From positions 1 to 64,000 of the forward strand of contig JAUIAB010000011.1 of NCBI GenBank assembly GCA_030425505.1: a DNA stretch of 64,000 bases, written 5' to 3'. A program made the translations under genes and the position numbers. A model generated the notes under the pieces. The model ran no database searches. It was given only the letters and a program-made list of their open reading frames with translations, and had not been told where the DNA came from. Origin of the DNA: Bacteroidia bacterium. Lineage in GTDB: Bacteria > Bacteroidota > Bacteroidia > Cytophagales > Flammeovirgaceae. How positions within the stretch are numbered: position 1 is the stretch's first letter; each line of letters opens with the position of its first letter. Of this stretch, positions 8,383-16,900 are shown piece by piece.

Positions 8383-8780
8383 TTAATCTATGTTTTATGT
8401 AATCTATTAATTTATCAATTTCTGAATCTTGATATTTCAAAGGTTTAATCATTAATTCAGCATATTCGTATATTTGCTTTTCAGTCCAATTTTTTATTGT
8501 AGATATCATTTGTTTATCCCAATTGTCAATTCTATTTTTAAACATTAGTCCTGTATGACTATCCAACTCAAAAAAACATATTTTCAATTTGAGAATCATT
8601 AATGTATCCTTTTTCTTTTGACATTTCAATCCAATCCTTACTTACTCTTTCATGAATTTCAACGATTAGTGGACTTGTAGCAAAAAAATCAATATCATCA
8701 CTATCCAATTTATCAGAATATCTAATCTTACCTAATAATTTATGTAATGCATTTATATGTTTATATTCTTCAAGTTTCAT
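8375..8780 (-). pseudogene. Hypothetical cytosolic protein with a T7 frameshift
   Basis: The frame from 8780 encodes MKLEEYKHINALHKLL... up to SQIENMFF and stops at 8568. The next frame continues from the same place (FFELDSHTGLMFKNRID ... LIDYIKHRLND) to 8375. The join is at a run of seven T on the coding strand (near 8571-8577), so a single protein of about 134 residues with a homopolymer shift is likely. No family recognised. Mostly helical and charged. Confidence 0.6.
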
Positions 8781-8802
8781 ATTTGTAGGATGTTTCTTAC
8801 GC

Positions 8803-8940
8803 TTGCATACAACGTTCCTGGCTATGGCTAGTGCGGCTTTTGGAAACGTTTCCGTCCTCGCCAGCAGGATGGTTATTGAAAGTACAAAATATCATTTTTT
8901 ACTTTCAAGCCAGCATTAGCTATAGCCGTTGTTGTGTGTA
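8803..8940. repeat. attC-like site 7
   Basis: Boxes TTGCATACAAC (8803-8813) and GTTGTGTGTA (8931-8940). Arms 8820-8837 and 8910-8927 pair with G.T at positions 7 and 12 and one bulged A at the loop end; spacers 6 and 3 nt; loop 72 nt. From 8810 on it is identical to site 12. Confidence 0.85.
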
Positions 8941-9573
8941 GGCTTTTTATTTTTTCAATGATCCAAAAGAATATTCGTTCATTATTATAATATACTCTTC
9001 AATGGTTGATAGTCCAGCCTGTTTTCTTCGTTCATTTAAATGATCCGGATCGATTACGGGCTTTGGAACATAGGATGAACTATCTGCATTTAATGTCATT
9101 TGAGTTCCATACACTTGAAGTTGACCTGTATTTACATTTACTCGATCAATCAAATACACATAGTCAAAATTGTTCATGTTGCCACTTTCAGCGACAAGCT
9201 TCATCTTTTCCAACACTTGAATCTGAAAGTTTGGATGTTTATCTTGATGTTGTACCAATAGCCAATAGTTATGTGTTCCTTCATCACCGATTTCTTTGGT
9301 TCCTAGGTAGCCTTGCTCATTGAAAATGTCCTTTAATAAAAAGTAATTCAAGCTGTCCGTTCGTTGAAGGTTTCTACTAATGAACTTTTGATCAAGAGAG
9401 TCAATTTCATGATTGTGCAATTGTCTTAAAAGTCCACGCCATTTTTGGTCTTCCTTAACCATTGAATCCAATGTCATCTCAATTTTAGCGAATGATTGAC
9501 AGTATACTTTGGATGTCAGTATGATCAGAATGAATATCGTGATTTTGGTTTTCATTTTAGCTTACACACAACG
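8810..9573. repeat. 764-bp exact cassette duplicate, copy A
   Basis: Identical to 17353-18116 (offset 8543). The block begins and ends with CAACG; the bases outside differ at both ends. It equals one whole cassette: attC-like site plus DUF6624 gene plus closing box. Confidence 0.95.
8947..9555 (-). CDS. DUF6624-type secreted protein, copy A
   Basis: A 202-residue exported protein with a signal peptide at 1-19 (MKTKITIFILIILTSKVYC). The mature part has the family features: KWRGLLRQL near 39, LGTKEIGDEG, WLLVQHQD near 98-105, DYVYLIDRV and a late YGTQ, with RRKQAGL before the C-terminus. It matches the DUF6624 pattern known from Bacteroidota; function unknown. Sole gene of cassette 8931-9572. 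The nucleotide sequence is identical to that at 17490-18098, so the two copies parted very recently. Confidence 0.8.
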   Translation of the reverse strand: MKTKITIFILIILTSKVYCQSFAKIEMTLDSMVKEDQKWRGLLRQLHNHEIDSLDQKFISRNLQRTDSLNYFLLKDIFNEQGYLGTKEIGDEGTHNYWLLVQHQDKHPNFQIQVLEKMKLVAESGNMNNFDYVYLIDRVNVNTGQLQVYGTQMTLNADSSSYVPKPVIDPDHLNERRKQAGLSTIEEYIIIMNEYSFGSLKK

Positions 9574-9698
9574 GTCTCGTGTATGAGTAGTAGCGGATTT
9601 TCACTCACAAACCTTTCGGTTTTATACTGCCCTTTGTTTTATGTTTTTACTTTAGTTTTATCACCTAAACCGCTATTACTTATACACATTGTTGTGCT
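9563..9698. repeat. attC-like site 8
   Basis: Boxes TACACACAAC (9563-9572) and GTTGTGCT (9691-9698). Arms GTGTATGAGTAGTAGCGG (9579-9596) and 9670-9687, all 18 positions paired with G.T at 7 and 12; spacers 6 and 3 nt; loop 73 nt. Confidence 0.9.
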
Positions 9699-9706
9699 CT
9701 CGTGTT

Positions 9707-10051
9707 TTAAAAAGGTAAATCATCATCTTGTTCACCTGTTTCTTCAATTATTTCTTCTTCCGTTACATTTTCATTACTTTCATTATTAATTGAAAGATTA
9801 AACTTTTCATAGATTTCATTAATTGTATCTTTTATTAATCCAAGCTTTTCAACATTTTCTTGGTCATCAAAATTTTCAAATTCAATTTCAAGTTTATCAT
9901 TCTCGGGCATGACTTCTAATAAATAATCAACTAACATCTTGAAATTTACATCGGTAGCGACCGGAATACTAATTTCTTTTTTTGTTTCTGATTCTTTAGA
10001 AAAAGTAATCTCTAAAATACTGTCTTTAAACTTGTTTTTTACTTTTATCAT
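9707..10051 (-). CDS. Small acidic partner protein with SSB-like C-terminal tail
   Basis: A 114-residue protein. The first 80 residues form an alpha/beta domain; the last 25 are strongly acidic and end in DDDLPF. This is the form of the conserved C-terminal tip of single-stranded DNA-binding proteins (E. coli SSB ends DDDIPF), through which SSB recruits repair and replication enzymes. No OB fold is evident, so it is not itself an SSB. It is coupled to the PHP-AAA ATPase gene by an ATGA overlap. It may link that ATPase to SSB-binding partners or compete with host SSB (inference). Confidence 0.75.
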   Translation of the reverse strand: MIKVKNKFKDSILEITFSKESETKKEISIPVATDVNFKMLVDYLLEVMPENDKLEIEFENFDDQENVEKLGLIKDTINEIYEKFNLSINNESNENVTEEEIIEETGEQDDDLPF

Positions 10052-12426
10052 GAGTTAAGTAATTTTTTTATGTTGTATTTTCTAGAGCGCATATCAAAAA
10101 TATATTTACCGCCATCCAAATTATCTATTATTAATTTTTGATTTTCCTTACGTTCTAAAACTAATTGTTCGTATGAAATTTTTTCACCTTCATTTTTTGC
10201 TAAAATTATATTTTCAGCATCACCATAAACAACAATTGAAGGATTATGAGTTACAATAATTATCTGTTTCTTGAACTTATAATCTCTTAATAATTTAATT
10301 AGATCTTCATTTTTAAAACTATTCCCTAAATTATCTTCAGGTTGGTCAATCATCACAAGTTTACAATTCTCTTGTTGTAGAATAGTTTTCAAGTACATTT
10401 CTGAATTATAACCAGGCGATTTGTTTTTAGAATTTCCATTTTCACCATAATCTAAAAAAGAAGTTGGGGAATTAAATTTATCAATAATTGTCTTTGTTGA
10501 ACTAGTTATTTTATTCGATAAATTTTGCTTTGAGTATTCATTTTTATGCTTTATTTGAGAATTGTCTTTTACAAGATTTAAATAATTTATATAGATTGAG
10601 TTATTTATATTTCCACTGTTTAAACAATCAATAATTGCATTTGATAAATTAATGTTATTTTCAACTTCTAATATAAGTTTAACCGAATCATTAATTTCAA
10701 TATTTTCAATTGTTTGATAATTGTAATCTTCTAATTTTTTACTTGACTTGTGAAATTTTGACGCTGACTTAAACAATTTATCACATGAGGTAATTAAGTT
10801 GTTTTTTCGTTCATTTGAGGCATTTTTCGCTCGTGATGTAGAATTTAGTTGACTATTTTTTAGTGTAATAATGTCGTTAACATCATTGATGAAGTCATCT
10901 CTTTTTATTTGAATTTTCTTTTTATGTTGTATTAATTCTATCTTTTCTAAAATTAATTGTTCAAATTGTTCAATAGTGCTTATTTCTTCATCTGTAAATT
11001 CAAATACTTTATCTTCTTTTAAAGTTTCTGTATTGGATGATATTTCATTTAAGAGTGTTTTTTTTTCTTCAAAGTTTATAGGATTTGTAGTTGAGTTTAT
11101 TTGTTCTATGTAAAAACTATTACTTAACATATTTTCAAAGTCACCTTCTTGAACTGAAAAATCTTGATGATAAGAATTATTGAATTCATCAAATCTATTT
11201 ACAAACTCATCAAATTCATTTGATAATTCAAACCTTTTAGATTTGATACTATCTTCTGCAATTGTTAGTTCTTGATTTTTTTCTGACTCTTTAACTAATT
11301 TAGTTAAATCGCCTTCTTCAAAGTAATTAACTATGTCACCTTGATTTATATAGATTATTTCATCGCTGTTAAAATGTAAAGCACTCTGATAGCTTTGACT
11401 ATTTGATGATTTAATGAATGTGTTTGAATCATCTTTTTTATACCTTATAAATTTATGTTTATTGCTATCTATTTTTTTTCCAATAAGATTAAACAATAAA
11501 CTTTTTCCAGAGGAAGCTCCACCTATAATCGCATTTAAATTTGGACTGAATTCTATTTCGCAGTTTTCAACATCATTTATAGTATCAATTTTAATAGATG
11601 AAATGTATTTATCTACATTTTTAAGCAAATCCACATCAGATTGTTTTCTAATTCGAGATAATGGGTCTATTGATGCAAATCTTAAAGTTTCATAAGTTGG
11701 TTCTCCTTTTAAACAATAAAATTCATGTGGATTCCCACTTTTTGGTATAGGATAAATATTGCAATTATGGTTATCAGAAAAATTTAAAAATGCTTCATCT
11801 TCTTTATCTTGAAAATCAGGTTCCTTAAATTTATCAAATCCAGCATTAATGATTTGAACGCTTTTTTCTTTAACTTTTTCATGAGCACATTCCATTAATA
11901 ATACCATTTTTTGGGCAACTGAAATATCTGCTTTTTTATGTGCTTCTCTTATGTTTTTGTGTCCATCTGCATGAGGAATAAAGAAAAACTGATACAAATT
12001 AAATAGTTCAAAAACTTCGTCAATGGTTAAATTTCTATCTTTTTTATCAATACCATTGTCTGTAAAATGAGTCTCAATTTTGCCTGAAATTTCATTTGCC
12101 TTAACGGAATTCTTTTCATTAAATATTAGTAGAGTATGATAAGTTAAAAATGTGCCATCATTTTGCTTAACTTTTATATCAAATTCACAGCCAACTAAAA
12201 GTATTGGGTCGCCATCAGAATATGAGTTGTAATAATCTTCGTATGCTTTAGAATTTATAATATTATGGTCGGTTAAAGAAAATAATTTAACATCATTTTC
12301 TATTAATTTTGATTTTAAAATTGATAAGTCAAAAATACCATCATAATCATTCGTTTTTGTATGATTACTAAAGTCAGTGTGAATATGCAAATCCACTTTA
12401 AACCAATCAGAATATTTATTGTTCAT
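10048..12426 (-). CDS. PHP-domain AAA/ABC-type ATPase (TrlF-like)
   Basis: A 792-residue fusion. The N-terminal PHP phosphoesterase domain shows DLHIHTDFS (D12, H14, H16), LTDHN (D53, H54), PHADGH (H152, H156) and a late D218/H220, the usual metal ligands. An SMC/ABC-like ATPase follows: Walker A GGASSGKS (302-309), a long coiled-coil region (about 370-650), a signature-like SPGYNSE (670-676), Walker B VMIDQPEDN (D694, E697) and an H-loop His (H727). Such PHP-ATPase fusions occur in TrlF-type proteins and in defence loci; a nuclease or phosphatase gated by DNA-stimulated ATPase is a reasonable guess. Encoded with the small SSB-tailed protein in cassette 9691-12469. Confidence 0.82.
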   Translation of the reverse strand: MNNKYSDWFKVDLHIHTDFSNHTKTNDYDGIFDLSILKSKLIENDVKLFSLTDHNIINSKAYEDYYNSYSDGDPILLVGCEFDIKVKQNDGTFLTYHTLLIFNEKNSVKANEISGKIETHFTDNGIDKKDRNLTIDEVFELFNLYQFFFIPHADGHKNIREAHKKADISVAQKMVLLMECAHEKVKEKSVQIINAGFDKFKEPDFQDKEDEAFLNFSDNHNCNIYPIPKSGNPHEFYCLKGEPTYETLRFASIDPLSRIRKQSDVDLLKNVDKYISSIKIDTINDVENCEIEFSPNLNAIIGGASSGKSLLFNLIGKKIDSNKHKFIRYKKDDSNTFIKSSNSQSYQSALHFNSDEIIYINQGDIVNYFEEGDLTKLVKESEKNQELTIAEDSIKSKRFELSNEFDEFVNRFDEFNNSYHQDFSVQEGDFENMLSNSFYIEQINSTTNPINFEEKKTLLNEISSNTETLKEDKVFEFTDEEISTIEQFEQLILEKIELIQHKKKIQIKRDDFINDVNDIITLKNSQLNSTSRAKNASNERKNNLITSCDKLFKSASKFHKSSKKLEDYNYQTIENIEINDSVKLILEVENNINLSNAIIDCLNSGNINNSIYINYLNLVKDNSQIKHKNEYSKQNLSNKITSSTKTIIDKFNSPTSFLDYGENGNSKNKSPGYNSEMYLKTILQQENCKLVMIDQPEDNLGNSFKNEDLIKLLRDYKFKKQIIIVTHNPSIVVYGDAENIILAKNEGEKISYEQLVLERKENQKLIIDNLDGGKYIFDMRSRKYNIKKLLNS

Positions 12427-12461
12427 TAGATTTTAATTCAATGCGGTTGTTTTTTACATGA

Positions 12462-12594
12462 AGCACAACGTTGAGTATAAGAATAGTAGCCGATTGCGTG
12501 GCACTTTCCTGTCAAGCCGCAAGAAAGTTGAAGCGGGCTACAACCCTTGATTTTACTACTATTCCGGCTATTATTTTTATACATTGTTAGGCTT
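12462..12594. repeat. attC-like site 9
   Basis: Boxes AGCACAAC (12462-12469) and GTTAGGCTT (12586-12594). Arms GTATAAGAATAGTAGCCG (12475-12492) and 12565-12582 with G.T at 7 and 12; spacers 5 and 3 nt; loop 72 nt. GTTAGGC is the one box that fits the classical GTTRRRY core exactly. Confidence 0.88.
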
Positions 12595-12601
12595 TCGTGC
12601 T

Positions 12602-13681
12602 TTATTGTTTTAATATTTCTATCAGTTCTCTATTTATATACAAATTTTCTCTTCCTACTTTTTGAGATTCAACAATCCCGATATCTTCAAGCTCTTTTAA
12701 ATATCGAGAAGCTGCTTTTCTTTCAACACCCAATTTGTTTACCACAAATTCAATTTTCGAATATGGTTGTTCGAAAAGTAATTCAACAAGTTCTTTTCTA
12801 TAGAGTTTGGGAGCTTTCGCTTGAACTTTTATTATTGTGGAATCAAGTTGGTCTTTGATATTTGTAATCCTTGTGATTGTGTCTTTTGATGTACTCTCAA
12901 CCGCTTTAAGCATAAACATTATCCATTCTTCCCATTTTCCTACTCGATTTGTTTGATTTAAGAGTCGATAATATTCTGGTTTATTAGCAATTATATATGA
13001 ACTCAAATATAAAATCGGAACATCAATCAATTCGTTAAGTATCAGATACAAAATATTTAAAATCCGACCTGTTCTGCCGTTTCCGTCATAAAAGGGGTGA
13101 ATGCTCTCAAACTGACAATGCAATATTGCCAAGTTTATCAATGGAGACAAGTCATCCTGTTGATTAAAATGGTTAATAAAATTTGTCAATAAGTCAAGTA
13201 TTTCCGCTTTGTCTTGAGGTGGAGTATAAACAATTTCTCCGGTAGTGTCATTTTTCAAAACGGTTCCAGGCGTACTTCTAAGCCCAGCAGTATTATCAAC
13301 TAGTTCCTGTTGAATACTCACAATGTCGTTAACTCTTAAAAATCCTTGTTTTTTCGCAAGGTCATATCCTTGAAATATAGCTTTACGATAATTTACAACT
13401 TCCTTAGTCTCTGGAGATATGTGGGGTTTATTAGCAGTCAATGCTTTATAAAGTTCATCTTGGGTTGTAATAATATTTTCAATTTCCGAACTGTCTTTTG
13501 CTTCCTGTAAAACTATTGCATTAATCAACATAGCTTGGTTAGGAATTGTCTTTGCAATCCCTTTCAATTCAGCCAATGCAGCTGTTGACTTATTTGTTTG
13601 TCTTAATATTTCAATGGTTTCCACTTTTTCTCTAAGAGGTGGAAGTTTTTCCAATTGAAAATGTGGTGCATTTTGTCCCAT
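12602..13681 (-). CDS. Fic family AMPylase with inhibitory motif and winged helix
   Basis: A 359-residue Fic protein that would transfer AMP (or a related group) to target proteins. The Fic_N part carries the self-inhibitory motif SSEIEN (64-69), which fits (S/T)xxxE(G/N), class II. The catalytic loop HPFYDGNGRTGR is at 195-206 with all key residues (H195, GNGR). The C-terminal 80 residues form a winged helix (KIEFVVNKLGVERKAASRYL). Sole gene of cassette 12586-13762. It has its own promoter with an overlapping palindrome, so the winged helix may repress the gene (inference). May act as toxin, regulator or defence protein. Confidence 0.9.
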   Translation of the reverse strand: MGQNAPHFQLEKLPPLREKVETIEILRQTNKSTAALAELKGIAKTIPNQAMLINAIVLQEAKDSSEIENIITTQDELYKALTANKPHISPETKEVVNYRKAIFQGYDLAKKQGFLRVNDIVSIQQELVDNTAGLRSTPGTVLKNDTTGEIVYTPPQDKAEILDLLTNFINHFNQQDDLSPLINLAILHCQFESIHPFYDGNGRTGRILNILYLILNELIDVPILYLSSYIIANKPEYYRLLNQTNRVGKWEEWIMFMLKAVESTSKDTITRITNIKDQLDSTIIKVQAKAPKLYRKELVELLFEQPYSKIEFVVNKLGVERKAASRYLKELEDIGIVESQKVGRENLYINRELIEILKQ

Positions 13682-13693
13682 ATTCTTTTTATA

Positions 13694-13728
13694 TGTACCA
13701 AAATTACAAATTATGGTACAATTGTCAA
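13694..13728 (-). promoter_or_regulatory. fic promoter with overlapping TGTACCA palindrome
   Basis: On the minus strand TTG (13726-13728), 19 bp and TAATTTTG (13699-13706) fit the Bacteroidota promoter. The inverted repeat TGTACCA/TGGTACA (13694-13700 and 13714-13720) overlaps the -7 box and is a plausible operator. Confidence 0.6.
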
Positions 13729-13753
13729 TATTTGCAGGGTTCTTTTCGCATGA

Positions 13754-13888
13754 AGCCTAACGGTCTCGTGTATGAGCAGTAGCGGATTTATAGCTACTAC
13801 TTTTAATTAAGCAAGATACTTAATTAAACGCAAAAACGGTTCAAGTTTGCACTTAAACCGCTATTGCTTATACACAATGTTGGCGGTA
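13754..13888. repeat. attC-like site 10
   Basis: Boxes AAGCCTAAC (13754-13762) and GTTGGCGGTA (13879-13888). Arms GTGTATGAGCAGTAGCGG (13769-13786) and 13858-13875 pair at all 18 positions with G.T at 7 and 12; spacers 6 and 3 nt; loop 71 nt with an inner ACTTTTAATTAAGC-type inverted repeat. Confidence 0.9.
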
Positions 13889-13896
13889 GTATTTTT

Positions 13897-14475
13897 TCAT
13901 CTTTCGTTGTGTCCTTTTCCGTCAAAGATTTTCGGTTTCGCCTTTTCAATTCTTGAACTTCTCGTTTTGGATTGTTTGGCTTCTGAAAAATAGAGCAAAT
14001 ATCCTCTTTGTCGTCCTGGTGTCAGATTGTAAAATGCAGTTTTAAATTCCGAGTCGTTCTCAAATTCTTGTTCAAGTTCTTCGGGCATTTCATATTGAGA
14101 AGTCTTTTTCATTTTAACTTCCAAACCTGCTTTTTCTACCTCTATTGCCTCAAAAATATAGGTTTTGATAATTGCTTTAGTGTCAATAATTTGCTCTTTG
14201 TTTGTAAATCGCATTTGTCGAGCCGATTGTACGTTTTCGGTCTGTTGCACCAATATATTTTCCTTGTCATTTAGCAATGCTCCCTTGTGAAAAAGTAAAG
14301 CACAATATTCTTTAAATCCGTGGATAAGAACTATATTCTTGCCTTGAAAAGTATAGCAAGGGTGCATCCACTTAAAATCTTCGTCAAGTCCACATTCCAA
14401 GCAAATTTCTCGTAGTAAAATGCTTTCTTCTTTCCAATTCTTGATTTTTTCTATGTATCTGTCAACCTTTTCCAT
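13897..14475 (-). CDS. YdeI/OmpD-associated family protein
   Basis: A 192-residue soluble protein. The N-terminal DUF1801-like part has MEKVDRYIEKIKNWKEE and GKNIVLIHGFKEYCALLF, and the C-terminal part the YdeI-type segment with YNLTPGRQRGYLLYFSEAKQ and a very basic end. The biochemical role of the family is not settled. It is the last of four genes in cassette 13879-15779 (ArsR, SRPBCC, DoxX-like, this one), spaced by 2-7 bases, so one transcript is likely. Confidence 0.85.
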   Translation of the reverse strand: MEKVDRYIEKIKNWKEESILLREICLECGLDEDFKWMHPCYTFQGKNIVLIHGFKEYCALLFHKGALLNDKENILVQQTENVQSARQMRFTNKEQIIDTKAIIKTYIFEAIEVEKAGLEVKMKKTSQYEMPEELEQEFENDSEFKTAFYNLTPGRQRGYLLYFSEAKQSKTRSSRIEKAKPKIFDGKGHNER

Positions 14476-14477
14476 AT

Positions 14478-14867
14478 TTAGCTTTGTTTTTGTAATTCAA
14501 TTATTTTTCGGTCGTTCGGTCTGAAATACCAAGACGCAATTGTTACTAAAAGCAAAATAATTGAAGGCATTGCTTCTGTTGTGGGTTGTCCACCTGCTAA
14601 ATGTGAAATGGTTGCTCCGGACATTGCAAAGAAAAATCCTGCATAAGCCCATTCTTTTAGCAAGGGCTTTTTAGGAATTAAAATGGCGATTACGCCCAAA
14701 ATTTTCCAAGTCCCAAGAATTGACAACAAGTAGAGTGGATAGCCTAGTTGGGTAACTATTTCGTTGTATCCACCAGTTTGAAGCATTTGCTGTATTCCGC
14801 CTGCCAACATTCCGAATGATAGGAAGATTGTTGAAACCCAATAGGTTATTTTTTCTGTCTTTGTCAT
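14478..14867 (-). CDS. DoxX-like membrane protein
   Basis: A 129-residue protein with four predicted membrane helices, starting at about 8, 43, 72 and 100, and the DoxX-like features GGIQQMLQTGG and LGTWKILGVIAILIP. DoxX family members are small inner-membrane proteins tied to redox or respiratory functions, with no single agreed role. Third gene of the ArsR-led operon, 7 bases after the SRPBCC gene and 2 before the YdeI-type gene. Confidence 0.85.
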   Translation of the reverse strand: MTKTEKITYWVSTIFLSFGMLAGGIQQMLQTGGYNEIVTQLGYPLYLLSILGTWKILGVIAILIPKKPLLKEWAYAGFFFAMSGATISHLAGGQPTTEAMPSIILLLVTIASWYFRPNDRKIIELQKQS

Positions 14868-14874
14868 TTTACGG

Positions 14875-15339
14875 TTATTTTGATTTTGTCAATATTTCTT
14901 CCAATCGGTTATGTGCCCAATTGATACCTTGCTTGAATGGAAGTTTTAGATTTTGGTCTCTGTGGTTTACGGATTGATAGATTACATTCTGCATTAATCT
15001 GCTTGTGTTTTTGGTCAATTTCTCGAACTCGTAAATTTCAAGTTGAACGCCAAAAGGCATATTTTCCATTTCAAAAGTCCTTATGATTTTTTGGTTTGTT
15101 GTGAAGTCGTGTATTGTACCATTAAAGACTATTTTGTTGCCTTTTGGGTCGGAAGTTGAGAACTGGAAATTACCGTGTTTCTGAAAGTTAAATTTTAGCA
15201 CTTTTGTTCCCATCCATTGTTCAATTATTTCTGGCTCTGTGTAAGCTTTGAACAAAAGTTCTACTGGCAAGTCAAAAGTTCTTGTAATCAGAATTTCCTG
15301 TTTGCCGTCTTCGGCTATGACGTTTGTTTTTTGTTCCAT
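14875..15339 (-). CDS. SRPBCC (AHSA1-like) protein
   Basis: A 154-residue START-like protein. ILITRTFDLPVELLFKAYTE near the start and IIEQWMGTK are typical of the Aha1-C-like SRPBCC group that often stands beside ArsR regulators; EQGINWAHNRLEEIL-like C-terminal helix is present. It would bind a hydrophobic ligand in its cavity. Second gene of the cassette operon. A paralogous arrangement (ArsR followed by SRPBCC) occurs in the next cassette, which suggests both came from related sources. Confidence 0.85.
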   Translation of the reverse strand: MEQKTNVIAEDGKQEILITRTFDLPVELLFKAYTEPEIIEQWMGTKVLKFNFQKHGNFQFSTSDPKGNKIVFNGTIHDFTTNQKIIRTFEMENMPFGVQLEIYEFEKLTKNTSRLMQNVIYQSVNHRDQNLKLPFKQGINWAHNRLEEILTKSK

Positions 15340-15342
15340 ATT

Positions 15343-15666
15343 TTACTTTTTTGATTGATAGTTCTTCATTACCGATTCTAATTTGTTAAATCGGTCGTCC
15401 CATAGTTTTCTGAAAGGTTCAATAAATTCGGCTATTTCTTTCATTCCGTTTGGGTTTAGTTGATAGTAGATTTCTCGCCCTTTTTGCTCCTGTTTCAATA
15501 TTTCACATTCGATTAGGATTTGTATGTGTTTGGAAATGGTTTGTCTTGAATAGTCAAAATTTTCGGCTATGGCTGTCGGTGTCATTGCTTGTAGAGCAAC
15601 CAAAGAAATGATTGTTCTGCGAGTTGGGTCGGCAATGGCTTGGAAAACATCTCGTCTTAATTTCAT
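15343..15666 (-). CDS. ArsR-family winged-helix repressor
   Basis: A 107-residue DNA-binding repressor that begins [17 protein letters not shown]; the recognition helix is in [17 protein letters not shown]. No metal-binding ELCVC motif, so it belongs to the ArsR group linked to SRPBCC/AHSA1 genes rather than to arsenic sensors. The frame is open 11 codons further up, but that stretch overlaps the operator, and the start at 15666 matches its paralogue at 17223. It heads the cassette operon and likely represses it. Confidence 0.88.
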   Translation of the reverse strand: MKLRRDVFQAIADPTRRTIISLVALQAMTPTAIAENFDYSRQTISKHIQILIECEILKQEQKGREIYYQLNPNGMKEIAEFIEPFRKLWDDRFNKLESVMKNYQSKK

Positions 15667-15680
15667 TACGCAGTTATTTG

Positions 15681-15715
15681 ACTGCAAATATATACGCAAT
15701 CATTTAACTGCACAA
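15681..15715 (-). promoter_or_regulatory. ArsR promoter and operator, cassette 13879-15779
   Basis: TTG (15713-15715), 20 bp, TATATTTG (15685-15692) on the minus strand. The overlapping sequence (15681-15713) is a repeat of TGCA half-sites that is also found, with few changes, before the second arsR gene (17246-17279), so it is probably the repressor's operator. Confidence 0.65.
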
Positions 15716-15769
15716 ATTTTTCACTTTAAAATTTTGGAAATTAGCGGTCGGTTTTCGGTTCTGTTATAT

Positions 15770-15907
15770 TACCGCCAACGGTCTTGTGTATGAGCAGTAG
15801 CGGACTTATACCCACCTGCTTTTCAGATTACAATATACCTTATTTAAATGAATTAGCGGTTCGGGCTAGCACCCAAACCGCTATTGCTTATACACGTTGT
15901 TGGCGGT
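15770..15907. repeat. attC-like site 11
   Basis: Boxes TACCGCCAAC (15770-15779) and GTTGGCGGT (15899-15907). Arms 15786-15803 and 15878-15895 pair at all 18 positions with G.T at 7 and 12; spacers 6 and 3 nt; loop 74 nt. The arms equal those of site 10. Confidence 0.9.
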
Positions 15908-15925
15908 TCGTTGTTTTTTCTTTGC

Positions 15926-16900
15926 TTACTTCTCTTGATAATTAATCATCCAATTGATTCCATATTTGTCTGTAAAACTTCCGTAATACGCACCCCAAAA
16001 CATATCTTGAATTGGCATTTCTACTTTGCCATCAATTGAAAGTTCATCAAACAGCCGTTGTGCTTCTTCTTTTGAATCGGGTTCGAGTTGGATATGCATA
16101 TTATTGCCTTGTGTCAGAGTGAATCCCATTTCTTTAGGTGCGTCAGTCCCCATTAAAATGTGTCCGCCAAGTAATGGTAGTTCAATATGTAAGACCATCT
16201 TTTTTACTGGTTCTGCAATAGGTGGGTGGTTGGGATCGGCAGGAAGGTCTCCAAAACGTTTGATGCCGTTGATAAAATCTGTTTTAAAAACTGATTTGTA
16301 GAAATTGAATGCTTCTTCAGTGTTCCCCTGAAAATTTACATAACTTGATACTCTTGCCATATTGTTTGATTTATTTTGTTTGCGAAGTTTAAATTGTGTT
16401 TCTATGTATTGGTCTAGATTTTCCATAGCCATTGTAAAGCCTTCTTTAAAACCCATTTCAATGATTTTTTCTAAGTCAGCAAGGCTCTCGTATTTGGCAG
16501 TAATGGTTACAAGGGTTTTTTCTCCATTTTCATTGAACTCATTTGTCCACTCAGTTCGGGGCATTTCTTGATTTACTAATCCGTTTTCGTCACAAAAAGC
16601 ATCTAAACCTGAAAACATAGACTGATGCTTAATTTTGATGTAATCATTTTTACACCAATGACATTCTTCTTGGCTTTGACTTTCGGTATTATACATTTCG
16701 TAGAGCCACATTCCACCTTCTCTAAAGTCCATTGACTTGGTTCTGGTCTGATAGGGTTTGGGTGCCCACCACTGGTCAAGAATTTCGGGATTTGTCCACG
16801 CTTCCCACACCAATTTGAGGTTTGCAGAAAACTCTCTTTTCACGTTTACGGTGTTATTTTCCTTGTTGACTATGAAGTCAAATTTTAAGTTTGGGTTCAT
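15926..16900 (-). CDS. SRPBCC-VOC (PhnB-like) fusion protein
   Basis: A 324-residue fusion. Residues 1-165 are an AHSA1-type SRPBCC domain ([32 protein letters not shown]). Residues 180-324 form a complete PhnB-like VOC domain starting at [18 protein letters not shown] and ending [11 protein letters not shown]. The internal Met, preceded by NKSNN, looks like the former start of a separate gene, so the fusion may come from loss of a stop. The ATG overlaps the stop of the upstream arsR gene (ATGA). VOC domains of this group are seldom assigned a reaction. Confidence 0.85.
   Translation of the reverse strand: MNPNLKFDFIVNKENNTVNVKREFSANLKLVWEAWTNPEILDQWWAPKPYQTRTKSMDFREGGMWLYEMYNTESQSQEECHWCKNDYIKIKHQSMFSGLDAFCDENGLVNQEMPRTEWTNEFNENGEKTLVTITAKYESLADLEKIIEMGFKEGFTMAMENLDQYIETQFKLRKQNKSNNMARVSSYVNFQGNTEEAFNFYKSVFKTDFINGIKRFGDLPADPNHPPIAEPVKKMVLHIELPLLGGHILMGTDAPKEMGFTLTQGNNMHIQLEPDSKEEAQRLFDELSIDGKVEMPIQDMFWGAYYGSFTDKYGINWMINYQEK

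Noticed and set aside
9707-10051. Calling the small protein an SSB
   Set aside because: Only the last residues match; there is no OB-fold sequence.
15343-15699. Arsenic-resistance operon
   Set aside because: The ArsR lacks the metal-binding Cys motif and the neighbours are SRPBCC, DoxX-like and YdeI-type genes.
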